From Rhodococcus sp. SGAir0479 (GTDB lineage Bacteria > Actinomycetota > Actinomycetes > Mycobacteriales > Mycobacteriaceae): 64,000 bases of DNA. The notes under the pieces were generated by a model that saw only the letters and a program-made list of their open reading frames with translations, searched no databases and was not told the DNA's origin. Positions 50,595 to 58,919 of the stretch are shown here, piece by piece (position 1 is the first letter of the stretch; each line of letters starts with the position of its first letter). A program made the position numbers and the translations under genes. Where the stretch lies: positions 1,984,001-2,048,000 of the forward strand of contig NZ_CP039432.1 of assembly GCF_005484805.1 (NCBI RefSeq), written 5' to 3'.

Positions 50595-51250
50595 TCGGCG
50601 ACCCACCGCCAGACGACGGCCGGGCGTCCCGTGGCCTGGACGCGGACGCGTTCGTCGGTGCGTTCGAGGCCGGGAAGTGCTTTGAGGGTGCGGTTGAGAT
50701 TGCCTGCGTCGGGCCGTGTTCCGGTGAGCGCGGTGGTGACCTCCACCGCGTACGTCGCGGGAAACTCCGGGCCCAGCAGCGCGCGGGTGAACGTGATGTC
50801 GTGCCAGAGCAGGCGGCTTCCCGCGACCGCACGGCCGTCGGCGACGATGCGGTTGTGATCGAAGGCCAGGTCCCCGGGCGCGTCGAGGGGCCGCCACTGC
50901 ACCGCGGTGTCGGCGGTGACGCGGAAGTCGGCGCCGGTGACCACCGCCCACATGGTCACCGAGAGTGTCGGTCCGCGGGGATCGCGGTGGGGCTCGTCGA
51001 ACACCGCGAGCTGACCGATCGCGACGATCGCGTCGTCGGGGATGCCGAGTTTGCTGGTGACCGCGCGGCGGGCGGCGTCCCGGAGTCGTTCCCCGGCGCC
51101 GAGGAGTACACCGGGCAGCGCGAGCTGCCCGGTGTACGGCTCCCAGCGGCGGGGAGCGACCGCGAATCGCAGCTTCCCGGGTTCGGGGTTACCGAACCGG
51201 AACGCGAGCACATCGACGGAGACGGCGGACTGGTCCATACCCGCGATCAT
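50591..51250 (-). CDS. Degenerate NUDIX regulator, NrtR-like
   Basis: A 219-residue protein with a NUDIX fold and a C-terminal winged-helix-like part (GTRPDAGNLNRTLKALPG and a final GRPAVVWRWV). The NUDIX box near 50-73 reads GVLLGAGERLRDAARRAVTS then KLGI, with both catalytic Glu of REUxEE missing, so it should sense a nucleotide-like ligand and not hydrolyse it. The ATG overlaps the stop of the PurA-like gene (ATGA); Met5 is an alternative. It is a second, diverged relative of NrtR in this window and is the likely regulator of its operon. Confidence 0.78.
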   Translation of the reverse strand: MIAGMDQSAVSVDVLAFRFGNPEPGKLRFAVAPRRWEPYTGQLALPGVLLGAGERLRDAARRAVTSKLGIPDDAIVAIGQLAVFDEPHRDPRGPTLSVTMWAVVTGADFRVTADTAVQWRPLDAPGDLAFDHNRIVADGRAVAGSRLLWHDITFTRALLGPEFPATYAVEVTTALTGTRPDAGNLNRTLKALPGLERTDERVRVQATGRPAVVWRWVAD

Positions 51251-52539
51251 GCGGCAAGTGCCGAGGCGATGGTGCGGGCGGCCCGGTCCGGGCCGTCCGC
51301 GGCAACGGCCACCGGTGCCCCGGCCACCGTTTCCAAGTGCGCGAGAAGTTCCGCGCGGCCGGTCGGCAGCGGCACCTGGGCGACGGTGACTCGGCCCAGC
51401 GTCTCGGTCAGGCGCTGCTGATACGCCAGGTCCTGTGCGGGTCCCAACGGGAGCCGTTCTCCCACATGGCGATAGCACTGCCCTGCCCGGATCGGTGTCC
51501 CGGCCGCCGCCGCGCGCTCGACCGCGTCCAGGTGGGTGACCGCGAGGCCGTCGACGCCTCCACACACCTCCACCGCGTACCGGAGCAGCACCTCGTCGAG
51601 GTGCCCCACCCGGAAGGCCCCCTGGTAGTCGCCTGTGCCGTTGTGTGGTTCGGGGAGCGCGGCCGCGAGCGCCGGATCCTCGGTGGGGTGCGGCCCGGCC
51701 CCGTGCCGGGTGGTGTAGGTGCGCGTCACGCCCAGCACGTAGCCGCGGCGACCGAGTCGGTCGATCAGCTTCCGCGCATGGGAGGGCTCGACCGTCGACC
51801 ATGTGGTGTGTGGGTGGAAACCGCGCCACTCGTCGAGCAACACACCCTGCGCGCCCTCGAACACGAGCCGCCCGCGTGCCGCGAGATCCGCGAGATCGCC
51901 GTCGTCGGTGACGCGCACCGCAGCCGCGAACTCGACGTACAGCGCGACCATGTCGTCGACTCCGGGGAACGGGTGCCGACCGTCGGCCAGCAGTGGCCGG
52001 TAGTGCGCCGCCAGCGCTTCCAGTTTGCGGCGCAATGCGGCCGGAGTCCGGCAATCGCCCACCGTGGGCGCGTCCGGGTGCGTCAGCGCGTAGGCGGCGG
52101 TCTCACCGATGCCCTTGCCGCACGATCCGTGCCGGCCCACACCGCGCGCATCCTCTCGGGCCCGGTTCGCGGCCACGTGAATCGGCGTGGTGAGCAGGGC
52201 GCGGGCGTCGACGTGCAGCAGTCGCAGCGGGTTCGCCACCCCCAGTGCGGCCAGTGCGCGCGCCTCGGCGGCGAGCGCGATCGGTTCGACGAGCACGTGA
52301 CGCGAGAGCACGGTCGGCACCTCGGAGAACGTGCCCGCCCCGAACTGCGAGAAGGTGTGGTGGCGGCCGTCGGTGACGACGTTGTGGGCCGCCTGCGCGC
52401 CGCCGTTGAAGCGGACGACGGCGGCCACGTCCAGGCCGGTTTCCGGTGCGCACAGCCAGTCGACGGTGGCGCCCTTGCCGGCGTCCCCGAAGCCGAGGTC
52501 GACCACGATGATGTCGCGGTCTCCGAAGATCTCGCTCAC
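51247..52539 (-). CDS. Adenylosuccinate-synthetase-like protein, divergent paralogue
   Basis: A 430-residue PurA-fold protein. The GTP loop is GFGDAGKG (residues 16-23; usual form GDEGKGK), keeping the catalytic-type Asp19; His52 in GGAQAAHNV matches the catalytic His. FEGAQGVLLDEW near 226 and TYTTRHGAGPHPTE near 275 are PurA blocks. But the Arg-rich aspartate loop (TTGRRRR in PurA) is replaced by GTGDYQGAFRVG near 300, so the amino acceptor is probably not aspartate. Start GTG at 52539 with AAGGAA upstream. It is flanked by vWA and NUDIX genes and is unlikely to be the housekeeping PurA. Confidence 0.8.
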   Translation of the reverse strand: MSEIFGDRDIIVVDLGFGDAGKGATVDWLCAPETGLDVAAVVRFNGGAQAAHNVVTDGRHHTFSQFGAGTFSEVPTVLSRHVLVEPIALAAEARALAALGVANPLRLLHVDARALLTTPIHVAANRAREDARGVGRHGSCGKGIGETAAYALTHPDAPTVGDCRTPAALRRKLEALAAHYRPLLADGRHPFPGVDDMVALYVEFAAAVRVTDDGDLADLAARGRLVFEGAQGVLLDEWRGFHPHTTWSTVEPSHARKLIDRLGRRGYVLGVTRTYTTRHGAGPHPTEDPALAAALPEPHNGTGDYQGAFRVGHLDEVLLRYAVEVCGGVDGLAVTHLDAVERAAAAGTPIRAGQCYRHVGERLPLGPAQDLAYQQRLTETLGRVTVAQVPLPTGRAELLAHLETVAGAPVAVAADGPDRAARTIASALAA

Positions 52540-52603
52540 GGTGCGTTCCTTCCGAGGTGGGACTGGTCCCGGCTCGTGCCGGGCCGGGGCCAGCCGGGTG
52601 GTG

Positions 52604-53590
52604 TCAGGTGAACGAGACGTCGTCATCGTCGGCGTCGCCGAGTGGCACCCGCGCGGTCGTCACCGGCGCGCGGCCCGCGCCGAGCGTCACCAGCGCGGTG
52701 CCGACCGAGTCGGCCTCGGCCACCGAGCCGATGTCACGCAGGTCCGCCAGACCCTCGCCGAGGTCGATCCGGTCCTCTCCCATGCCGACGGTGAGCGCGA
52801 TCAGCTCGCACACCGCCGCCGGGTCGTCGAGTTTCAGGAACCGCTCCCCCAGCAGCCGGGTCCAGTGCCGCGCGATTTCCGGATCGTCGTAGTAGGCCGA
52901 CTGATTCGGGAGCACGAAGTAAACGTTCCAGCGTTCTTCGAGCTCCCGGTAGACCGATTCGACCGTCACGTCCCGACGCAGGTCGTCTCCGATCACCGTG
53001 CGGACCTGACGCGCCGACAGCCGTGACTTGTTGAACTCGTCGCCGATGATGAACAGGTAGCCCTTCTGCCCCCGCTTCTCCCACGCGTCCGTCGCGATGT
53101 GCCGGGTCATGAAATACGCGGCCAACTCGTAGCTCTCGGATTTCTGGCCGCCGCCACCGCCTTCCAGGAAGACGGTGCGCAGCTGTTCGTCCATCGCGTT
53201 GTCCGACTCGAACTGGCCGATCTGCAGCGGCACCCGGTCACAGTCGGCGTCACCGATGCCACCGAACAGGATCTGCGGGTCGTCCGCGTACCCCTTCCGC
53301 TGCAGCAGACCGTGCAGCTTGCCGAGCTTGTCCTGCATGATCCGCGGCACCACGCCCATCGAGCCGGTGACGTCGAACAGCACCGCGATGGGCAGCGAAT
53401 CCGGGTGCCCGGCCGAATCGCGTGATTCGCGGACGCTCACCCCGAACGGGTCGAGGCTCGGATCGACCGTCCATTCGGTGTACGGCCGGGTCCGCATCGT
53501 TGCGGTGTAGCCGAAGTCGTCGAGACCGCGGGCCGCGCGGAAGGTCTTGGCCGCGGCGTAGGTGTCGTCGTCCCACTTTCCGTATCCCAT
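52604..53590 (-). CDS. vWA-domain protein
   Basis: A 328-residue protein with a von Willebrand A domain: the MIDAS metal motif lies in VLFDVTGSMG near residue 70 (DxTGS), and later FGGIGDADCD and LFIIGDEFNKS supply the usual further metal-site region. The N-terminus MGYGKWDDDTYAAAKTFRA looks family-specific. No signal peptide, so intracellular. Such proteins usually act as scaffolds with chaperones or ATPases. ATG at 53590 is used; a GTG at 53599 that overlaps the upstream stop is the alternative. It lies between the J-domain/pseudokinase gene and the PurA-like gene. Confidence 0.82.
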   Translation of the reverse strand: MGYGKWDDDTYAAAKTFRAARGLDDFGYTATMRTRPYTEWTVDPSLDPFGVSVRESRDSAGHPDSLPIAVLFDVTGSMGVVPRIMQDKLGKLHGLLQRKGYADDPQILFGGIGDADCDRVPLQIGQFESDNAMDEQLRTVFLEGGGGGQKSESYELAAYFMTRHIATDAWEKRGQKGYLFIIGDEFNKSRLSARQVRTVIGDDLRRDVTVESVYRELEERWNVYFVLPNQSAYYDDPEIARHWTRLLGERFLKLDDPAAVCELIALTVGMGEDRIDLGEGLADLRDIGSVAEADSVGTALVTLGAGRAPVTTARVPLGDADDDDVSFT

Positions 53591-53595
53591 GAGGA

Positions 53596-54666
53596 TCACT
53601 TTCCTTTCGTGGTGGGCATCGTGAACGGGCGGAATCGGCGCCGCCCGTACAGTCGGTCGAGGAGGTCGTCGAACTCGGTGAGCAGATCCGCGGCCTCAGG
53701 GCGGCGATGCGGCCGAGCCTGCATGCATCCGGAGGCGAAGCGCCGCAACGGCTTCGAAGCGGATCCGTCGAGCATGTCCAGCATCAGCGCGTGCAGCATG
53801 TAGACGTCCCACGCGGGTGTCGCTGGAGCGCGGTCGGCGGCCTCCGGCGGATACGCGTTGCGCTGCGATCCGATCGTCGCGGTCGGCACCGATCCCGGCC
53901 GGGTCGCGAACGACCAGCCCACCAGGACCACACCGTGCCGCTGGGGATGGATCAGCACGTTGTCGGCGGTGAGGGCGGTGTGCACCCACCCGGCCCGATG
54001 CGCGGCGGCGACCGCGCGGAGCAGCCGTCGGTGCATCCACGCCCAGTCCCGGCCGTCGAGTCCGCCCGGAACGGCCGTGCGGATGTCGGCGAGCGACACG
54101 AAGCCCTCGGTCAGGTCGTCGAGGACGTTCACCGCACGTCGCGCACCGTCGCCCGCGTCGACGCAGGTGACGCGATCGACCAGGCGCGGAAAGTACGGCA
54201 ACAGCCAGTCGTTGCCGCCTTTCGCCGACGCCGCGATGTCGGACAGGGCGCGGCGTTCGGCCTCGATCAGCACGTTCGACCCGGCCGCCCGCGGGATCTT
54301 CACCACGACGGGCGCCCCGTCGCCGTCCACGGCCCGGAAGACGTCGGCGACGGATCCCCGCGCACAGCGGGCGCCGAGCACGTAACTGCCGGCCCGGCCG
54401 GTCAAGGTCGTCGCGCCTTCCCCGTCCGCTCCCGCGCCTCCCCCGGTCTGCCATCGACGGTACAGTTCCGCGGCTCGACTGAACGCGGCTGCCGCGCGGG
54501 CAGCGTCCGCCGGAGCGACGCGATCCGGGTGGATGAGCATCGACAGCCGGTGGAACCGGCGCCGGGCGGCGCGCTGTGCCGTGAGATCGGTTGCGGCAGA
54601 GCCGAACAGATCGTCCGGCGTCGTGGCGGTCTCGACTGCCGTCAGGGCCTCACTCGTCGTGGTCAT
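53596..54666 (-). CDS. J-domain/kinase-like fusion protein, probable pseudokinase
   Basis: A 356-residue protein of two parts. Residues 10-75 form a J domain with HPD near 45 (MLIHPDRVAP), which would recruit DnaK. Residues 95-330 follow the protein-kinase fold: PVVVKIPRA has the ATP lysine, but the catalytic loop reads HTALTADNVLIH, lacking the HRD aspartate, and DFG is replaced by VGW. It is therefore probably a pseudokinase or atypical kinase. The ATG lies 6 nt after TAGACT with no ribosome site, so leaderless. First gene of a four-gene unit. Confidence 0.78.
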   Translation of the reverse strand: MTTTSEALTAVETATTPDDLFGSAATDLTAQRAARRRFHRLSMLIHPDRVAPADAARAAAAFSRAAELYRRWQTGGGAGADGEGATTLTGRAGSYVLGARCARGSVADVFRAVDGDGAPVVVKIPRAAGSNVLIEAERRALSDIAASAKGGNDWLLPYFPRLVDRVTCVDAGDGARRAVNVLDDLTEGFVSLADIRTAVPGGLDGRDWAWMHRRLLRAVAAAHRAGWVHTALTADNVLIHPQRHGVVLVGWSFATRPGSVPTATIGSQRNAYPPEAADRAPATPAWDVYMLHALMLDMLDGSASKPLRRFASGCMQARPHRRPEAADLLTEFDDLLDRLYGRRRFRPFTMPTTKGK

Positions 54667-54671
54667 GCTTT

Positions 54672-54686
54672 TAGTCTATGTGACTA
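54672..54686. promoter_or_regulatory. Inverted repeat over the promoter of the J-kinase/vWA/PurA-like operon
   Basis: On the minus strand: TAGTC-ACATA-GACTA, a perfect 5-bp inverted repeat with a 5-nt spacer. Its right arm overlaps TAGACT, a fitting -10 box 6 nt before the leaderless ATG at 54666. A repressor bound here would block transcription. The NUDIX regulator at the end of the operon is the obvious candidate; this pairing is inference. Confidence 0.5.
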
Positions 54687-54754
54687 TAAGTCGATCGCGC
54701 AACACCTGTCGCAGTACACCGGGTGGGAAGCCGGCGCTGGATAGGCTTCGCGGC

Positions 54755-55192
54755 ATGGACATTCGGGTGGAAGCGATCGCAACGGCAAGTGACGAGCTCG
54801 TCGGGGCGCTCGGCAGGCTGCTGCCGCAGTTGTCGTCAACCGCCGAGCCCGTGGACCACGACGCCGTCCGTCGGATGGTGGCCAACGACGCCAACACGCT
54901 GCTGGTGGCCCGCACGGCCCACGGCATCGTCGGCACCTTGACACTGGTGCTGCTCCAGCTGCCCTCCGGTGTCCGGGGACGAATCGAGGACGTCGTCGTC
55001 GACACCGCGGCGCGCGGACACGGTGTCGCCCGCCTGCTCACCGGCGAGGCGCTGCGGATCGCGCGAGAGTCGGGCGCTCGGACGGTGGACCTGACATCGA
55101 GGCCCGACCGGGTGGCGGCCAACCGACTGTACGAGGATCTCGGCTTCCGGGCCCGGGAGTCCCGTGTCTACCGGTTCCCGCTCGACCGCTGA
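54755..55192 (+). CDS. GNAT-family N-acetyltransferase
   Basis: A 145-residue acetyltransferase. LLVARTAHGIVGTLTLVLL is the central strand pair; IEDVVVDTAARGHGVARLLTGEAL holds the acetyl-CoA loop (R-x-x-G-x-G/A form); NRLYEDLGFRARES is the usual C-terminal signature. Substrate unknown. TAGGCT sits 7 nt before the ATG and no ribosome site is seen, so it may be leaderless. It is divergent from the J-kinase/vWA/PurA-like operon with 88 bp between. Confidence 0.85.
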   Translation: MDIRVEAIATASDELVGALGRLLPQLSSTAEPVDHDAVRRMVANDANTLLVARTAHGIVGTLTLVLLQLPSGVRGRIEDVVVDTAARGHGVARLLTGEALRIARESGARTVDLTSRPDRVAANRLYEDLGFRARESRVYRFPLDR

Positions 55193-55379
55193 GCCCGCCG
55201 GAGAGTTGTCGGACCGCGGACACGCCGGGACTCAATCCCGACCCTCGCCCGAGAAGGGTCGACAATGGGGCGGGTGCGGACCACCGGACAGCACGGTTCC
55301 ACTCGCCCACCTGCCGTGACCGAATCGAGCCAGTGCGTCGCGCACGCCCGGGCGATCATCACTGCGACGGAGGACTGAT

Positions 55380-55667
55380 GTGACAAGAGTTCTACTCGGC
55401 GCCTTCCTCGGTGCTGTCGCGCTCGGTGCCGCCGGCGTGATCGCCACCGCGCCTGCTTCATCCGAAGGCACCGACCCGCACCCGGTTTCGCCGGTCATGA
55501 CGTCCGCGCCGGATGACGGCGCCGCCCACGACCGGGAAAAGGATCCCCGCGTCGTCGGGCCCGAGCCGGTGACCGCCGAGGAGTACGCCCGGGACGCCCA
55601 CGACCCGAGCGACAACGGCCGACAGCCGGCAACCCGGCCCGAGGCCTTCGCCGGCGTGCACAACTGA
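55380..55667 (+). CDS. Small secreted or membrane-anchored protein
   Basis: A 95-residue protein with a signal-like N-terminus (TRVLLGAFLGAVALGAAGVI then ATAPASS) and an acidic, Pro/Asp-rich mature part (KDPRVVGPEPVTAEEYARDA). The GTG start has GGAGG 7 nt upstream. The downstream lipoprotein frame begins 11 bp after its stop, so the two form a small unit. No family recognised. Confidence 0.65.
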   Translation: MTRVLLGAFLGAVALGAAGVIATAPASSEGTDPHPVSPVMTSAPDDGAAHDREKDPRVVGPEPVTAEEYARDAHDPSDNGRQPATRPEAFAGVHN

Positions 55668-55678
55668 TCGAAGAGTCC

Positions 55679-56254
55679 GTGCAGAGAGGAAGCAGACGCG
55701 GCGCCGGACCGATCCTGATCGCCGCTGGCATCGTGGTGCTCGCGGGGTGCGGTGGGGACCGGTACTCCGAGGACACCGACGCGACACTCCACATCGGTTC
55801 GGCTGACGAACGGGGCACATGGCTTCGCGTGGCTGGGGCATGGCCCCGGCAAGTCGCACTGCCAGACCTGCGGCGGGCCGAGTGTTCCCACTTCCCCACC
55901 AGCTCCGGCGGGTCCTACGAATACGCGGCCAGAACCAGCGACTTCACCGACTAAGACTCCGGCGGCGAGAGGCCTGGTGAGGACTTCGACATCGACGTCT
56001 TCGTCCACGACCACGGCACCTACCCGGACGGGACCCCGTCACCGTCCTCGGTCACGATCCAGTTCACAGGCCTGGACGGTCTGCACTACCGACTCAGCGG
56101 AGTCGACGGTGAGAACACCTCGATCCGCGACAACCGCACGCCGCCGACCGTCACTTTCGAGGTGACCGGCAACGCCACCAGCATCGACGGTCCACCGGTG
56201 CTGGTGCGCGCCACTGGTCAGGTCAGCTGCTCCCAGTTCATCGTCGGCCCTTAG
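55679..56254 (+). pseudogene. Lipoprotein gene interrupted by one in-frame TAA
   Basis: The frame starts at GTG with a lipoprotein signal (RGAGPILIAAGIVVLAGCGG; lipobox LAGC). A TAA at 55952-55954 stops it after 91 residues, but the same frame continues without another stop to TAG at 56252 with protein-like content (DFDIDVFVHDHGTYPDG, SVTIQFTGLDGLHYRLSGVD, TVTFEVTGNATSIDGPPVLV). About 191 residues would result without the stop. The downstream part resembles the mature domain of small mycobacterial-type lipoproteins. A point mutation or sequencing error are the likeliest causes; translation of a 91-residue product is possible. Confidence 0.7.
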
Positions 56255-56438
56255 TCCCCGGCTCTCCGGAGCTTGCGCCGCCCGGCCGGATTCGGGCACG
56301 CCTCGACCGTCTACGGAGGTCGGTCTGCCCGATGTCGGTGAGGGCAGCGAAGTCGTTGTCGGACAGCTCGATTCCGGCGGCGGCCACGTTCTCCTCGAGG
56401 TGTGCCACGGACGACGTTCCGGGGATCGGCGGTTCCAC
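56238..56438 (-). pseudogene. Aldo/keto reductase fragment (C-terminal part)
   Basis: The frame reads [20 protein letters not shown] then [13 protein letters not shown], the NADP-site strand and C-terminal helix of aldo/keto reductases. The catalytic N-terminal 200 or more residues are missing: the frame ends where the SDR remnant starts on the other strand. The tail after DIGQTD is Arg-rich and not family-like. A decayed fragment left by rearrangement. Confidence 0.6.
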
Positions 56439-56994
56439 TCGACGTCACCGACGACGACAGCGTCACGGCCGCCGCCGAGCTGATCGCGGAACGTGAAGGC
56501 CGCCTGAACGTCCTGGTCGACAACGCCGGAATCACCGGTGACACACCGCGCAACAACCCACCGCCGTGGACCCCGCCGTCGCCCGAACTGTGATGGAAAC
56601 CAACGTCATCGGTGTCGTCCGGGTCACCAACGCCATGTTGCCGCTGCTCCGCCGCGGAGCGTCACCACGGATCGTGAACATGCCGAGCAGCGTCGGGTCG
56701 TCGACCGGTCAGGCGGGTGCCCTGGGCGAGACCACGACGGGTCCGGTGGCCGTGGCGTACGCACACCGAAGACCTTCCTCAACGCCGTCATGTTGCAGTA
56801 CGTCCAGGAGTTGGTCGGCACGGACATCCTGATCAACGCCGCGTGCCCCGGGATTCGTGGCCACCGACCCGAACGACTTCCGTGGCGTCCGCACACCTCA
56901 GCAGGGCGCGGCGGTCGCCGTTCGGCTGGCAATCCTGCCCGACGACGGCCCCACCGGCGGCTTCTTCGAGGACGCCGGCGAGGTGCCCTGGTAG
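56432..56994 (+). pseudogene. Short-chain dehydrogenase remnant with several frameshifts
   Basis: SDR blocks occur in order but in different frames: [20 protein letters not shown] and LNVLVDNAGITG; then METNVIGVVRVTNAMLPLL and RIVNMPSSVGSSTGQAG; then KTFLNAVMLQYVQELVGTDI; then FVATDPNDFRGVRTPQQG through EVPW and TAG. Shifts lie near 56555-56565, 56765-56775 and 56848-56853 (an extra G in CCCCGGG). The N-terminal cofactor motif (TGxxxGxG) is absent, replaced by the AKR fragment on the other strand. A non-functional remnant. Confidence 0.75.
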
Positions 56995-57088
56995 CCGTCC
57001 CGCCCAGCCGACGGCCGCGCGCACCACCAGCGCTCGAACGCCAGGACGGCAACTGGGATCCCGCGGTGGCCTCGACCTGCCGGGCGAC

Positions 57089-58792
57089 TCAGTAGGAGCG
57101 GCGCAGACGCATCCGGAGCGGTCGCCCGTCCGGGTCGACCACCAGTCGGTAGACGAGGGCGGCAGCACGCTGCTGCCACTGCGGCGGCACGTCGATGTGA
57201 TGGCGGCGCAGTCGCCCGGCCGGCCGCGTACCCGCCGAGGGAGCCTCGTGCCAGCTGTCCAGGGCGTCGGCACTGGACCGCACCACGTCGAAGAATCGAT
57301 CCGGGTCGATGAGGTCCGCGTCGTCGCCGTCGTCGCGGCCCAGGTGCTCGCGGGCCAACCGCAGCCGCAGATCACGCGCGAAACGCCGCGCACCGTCACC
57401 GAGACCGGCCGGGTCGACCGGCGCGCGCGTGTCCCGCTCGGCGTCCACAACAGCGGCCGTCAGTTCCGAATCGTGGGTCCACGAGCGACGATTGAAGTTG
57501 TCGCTGCCGACGGCCGCCCACGTGTCGTCGACGATGCACACCTTCGAGTGCACGTACACCGGTATGCCCCGGTCGTTCTCGAGGTCGAGCACCAGCACGC
57601 GATCGCCACCGGCGTCGCGGATGGTGTCGAGCGCCGACGAGTGTCCGAGCAACGCCGACGGGATCGTGACGGGGCTGTCGTCGTCGAGGAATTTCGGGAC
57701 GACCGCTATCAAGCGCAGTCGCGGTTCGCGGCGCAGGGCCTCGGCGAACACCCGTGCGACATCCACCGACCACAGGTACTGGTCCTCCACGTACACCAGG
57801 CGGCGGGCACGGGACAGCACCTTCGCGTAGGCCCTGGCCGCACTCCGCTCCCCGTTCGGCGCGAACGGATAGGCCGGCCGGCGACGTGGATAGGTTCGCA
57901 GCAACTGCACCGAACAGGTGCCGTACGGCGCGGGCGGCGCTGCAGGAGAAGGCAATCGGGACGGCGACCGGGTGAGCCCGCGCACGATGTCCGGCAGCGC
58001 GTGCCACGGCAACCGAGACAACGCCGCGGGGTCCTCCCATCGCTCGCGGAACACGTCCTCGACGTCGCGCACGGCGGGGCCATGGATCTGCAGCTGCGCG
58101 TCGTGCCATGCCGGTGTCTCGCCGTACTGGGGCGGAAAGGGACGACTGCGCGGATCACCGAAGTGGTCGGCGTCGTCGCGTCGTGCCCGGGCGAGATCGA
58201 TACCGCCGACGAACGCAACATCCGGCGTGCGGTCGTCGGCGTAGCGCACCACCACGAACTTCTGGTGATGACTGCCCAGCGAGGGAACCCGTTGATCGAG
58301 GATCACCTCGCCACCGGCCTCCTCGAGAATCTCGGCGAGTTTGCGGTTGCGGCGACCGGGAAACCCGAGCGTCTCGATGTGCGAGCGCCACATGATGCCC
58401 CTGACCGTCGCGCCCCGGCGGGCGGCGCCGGCGAACGCGTCGGCCACGGTGAGGCCTTCGACGAGTAGTTGATCGTGGTCGCCGCGCCAGTCGGTGAACA
58501 GCACCAGGTCGTTGGGGCCGGCACGGTGGAGAGCATCCGCCAGGGCCGCGAAGTACGTTTTGCCATGGACCAGCGGCGTGACCTCGTTGCCGTCCGTCCA
58601 CGGCCGGATCCGGGTGTGAGCATTCCCCCGCTCCGTGCCGGTGAGGAACCACGGGTGAGCCGGATCGAAGTGCTCACGGTGTCCCGTCAGTGCGAGGCTG
58701 GATCGCCCGAACGCCGCCGACACCCTGCGGGCGATCCCGGCGAACGGCCGCCACACGGGGCCGGTCGTCTCACGCACGCGGTTCTGGAACAC
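57089..58792 (-). CDS. Phospholipase D-like protein with two HKD motifs
   Basis: A 567-residue member of the PLD superfamily. The first catalytic motif is SHHQKFVVVRYAD near 185 (with FVGGIDLARAR after it), the second HSKVCIVDDTWAAVGSDNFNRR near 425. PLD enzymes hydrolyse or transfer phosphatidyl groups; here the substrate is unknown. No signal peptide is seen, so probably cytosolic or membrane-associated. The start is a GTG (FQNRVRETTG follows) with a GGGGG stretch just upstream. Monocistronic, 156 bp downstream of the P450 gene. Confidence 0.85.
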   Translation of the reverse strand: MFQNRVRETTGPVWRPFAGIARRVSAAFGRSSLALTGHREHFDPAHPWFLTGTERGNAHTRIRPWTDGNEVTPLVHGKTYFAALADALHRAGPNDLVLFTDWRGDHDQLLVEGLTVADAFAGAARRGATVRGIMWRSHIETLGFPGRRNRKLAEILEEAGGEVILDQRVPSLGSHHQKFVVVRYADDRTPDVAFVGGIDLARARRDDADHFGDPRSRPFPPQYGETPAWHDAQLQIHGPAVRDVEDVFRERWEDPAALSRLPWHALPDIVRGLTRSPSRLPSPAAPPAPYGTCSVQLLRTYPRRRPAYPFAPNGERSAARAYAKVLSRARRLVYVEDQYLWSVDVARVFAEALRREPRLRLIAVVPKFLDDDSPVTIPSALLGHSSALDTIRDAGGDRVLVLDLENDRGIPVYVHSKVCIVDDTWAAVGSDNFNRRSWTHDSELTAAVVDAERDTRAPVDPAGLGDGARRFARDLRLRLAREHLGRDDGDDADLIDPDRFFDVVRSSADALDSWHEAPSAGTRPAGRLRRHHIDVPPQWQQRAAALVYRLVVDPDGRPLRMRLRRSY

Positions 58793-58919
58793 CCCCGCAT
58801 CATTCCACCGCTCCGCGAGAAACCCCGGCGCGGGGGCGCGCAGCCCACCACCCCGGTTGCACGTGCGATGGGTGGGGACCGCCGGGCTCCGCCTGTACCG
58901 TCACCGACCGCGCGCGACC

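Noticed and set aside
51247-52539. Housekeeping purA
   Set aside because: The aspartate-binding loop is replaced and the neighbours are vWA and NUDIX genes, unlike normal purA loci.
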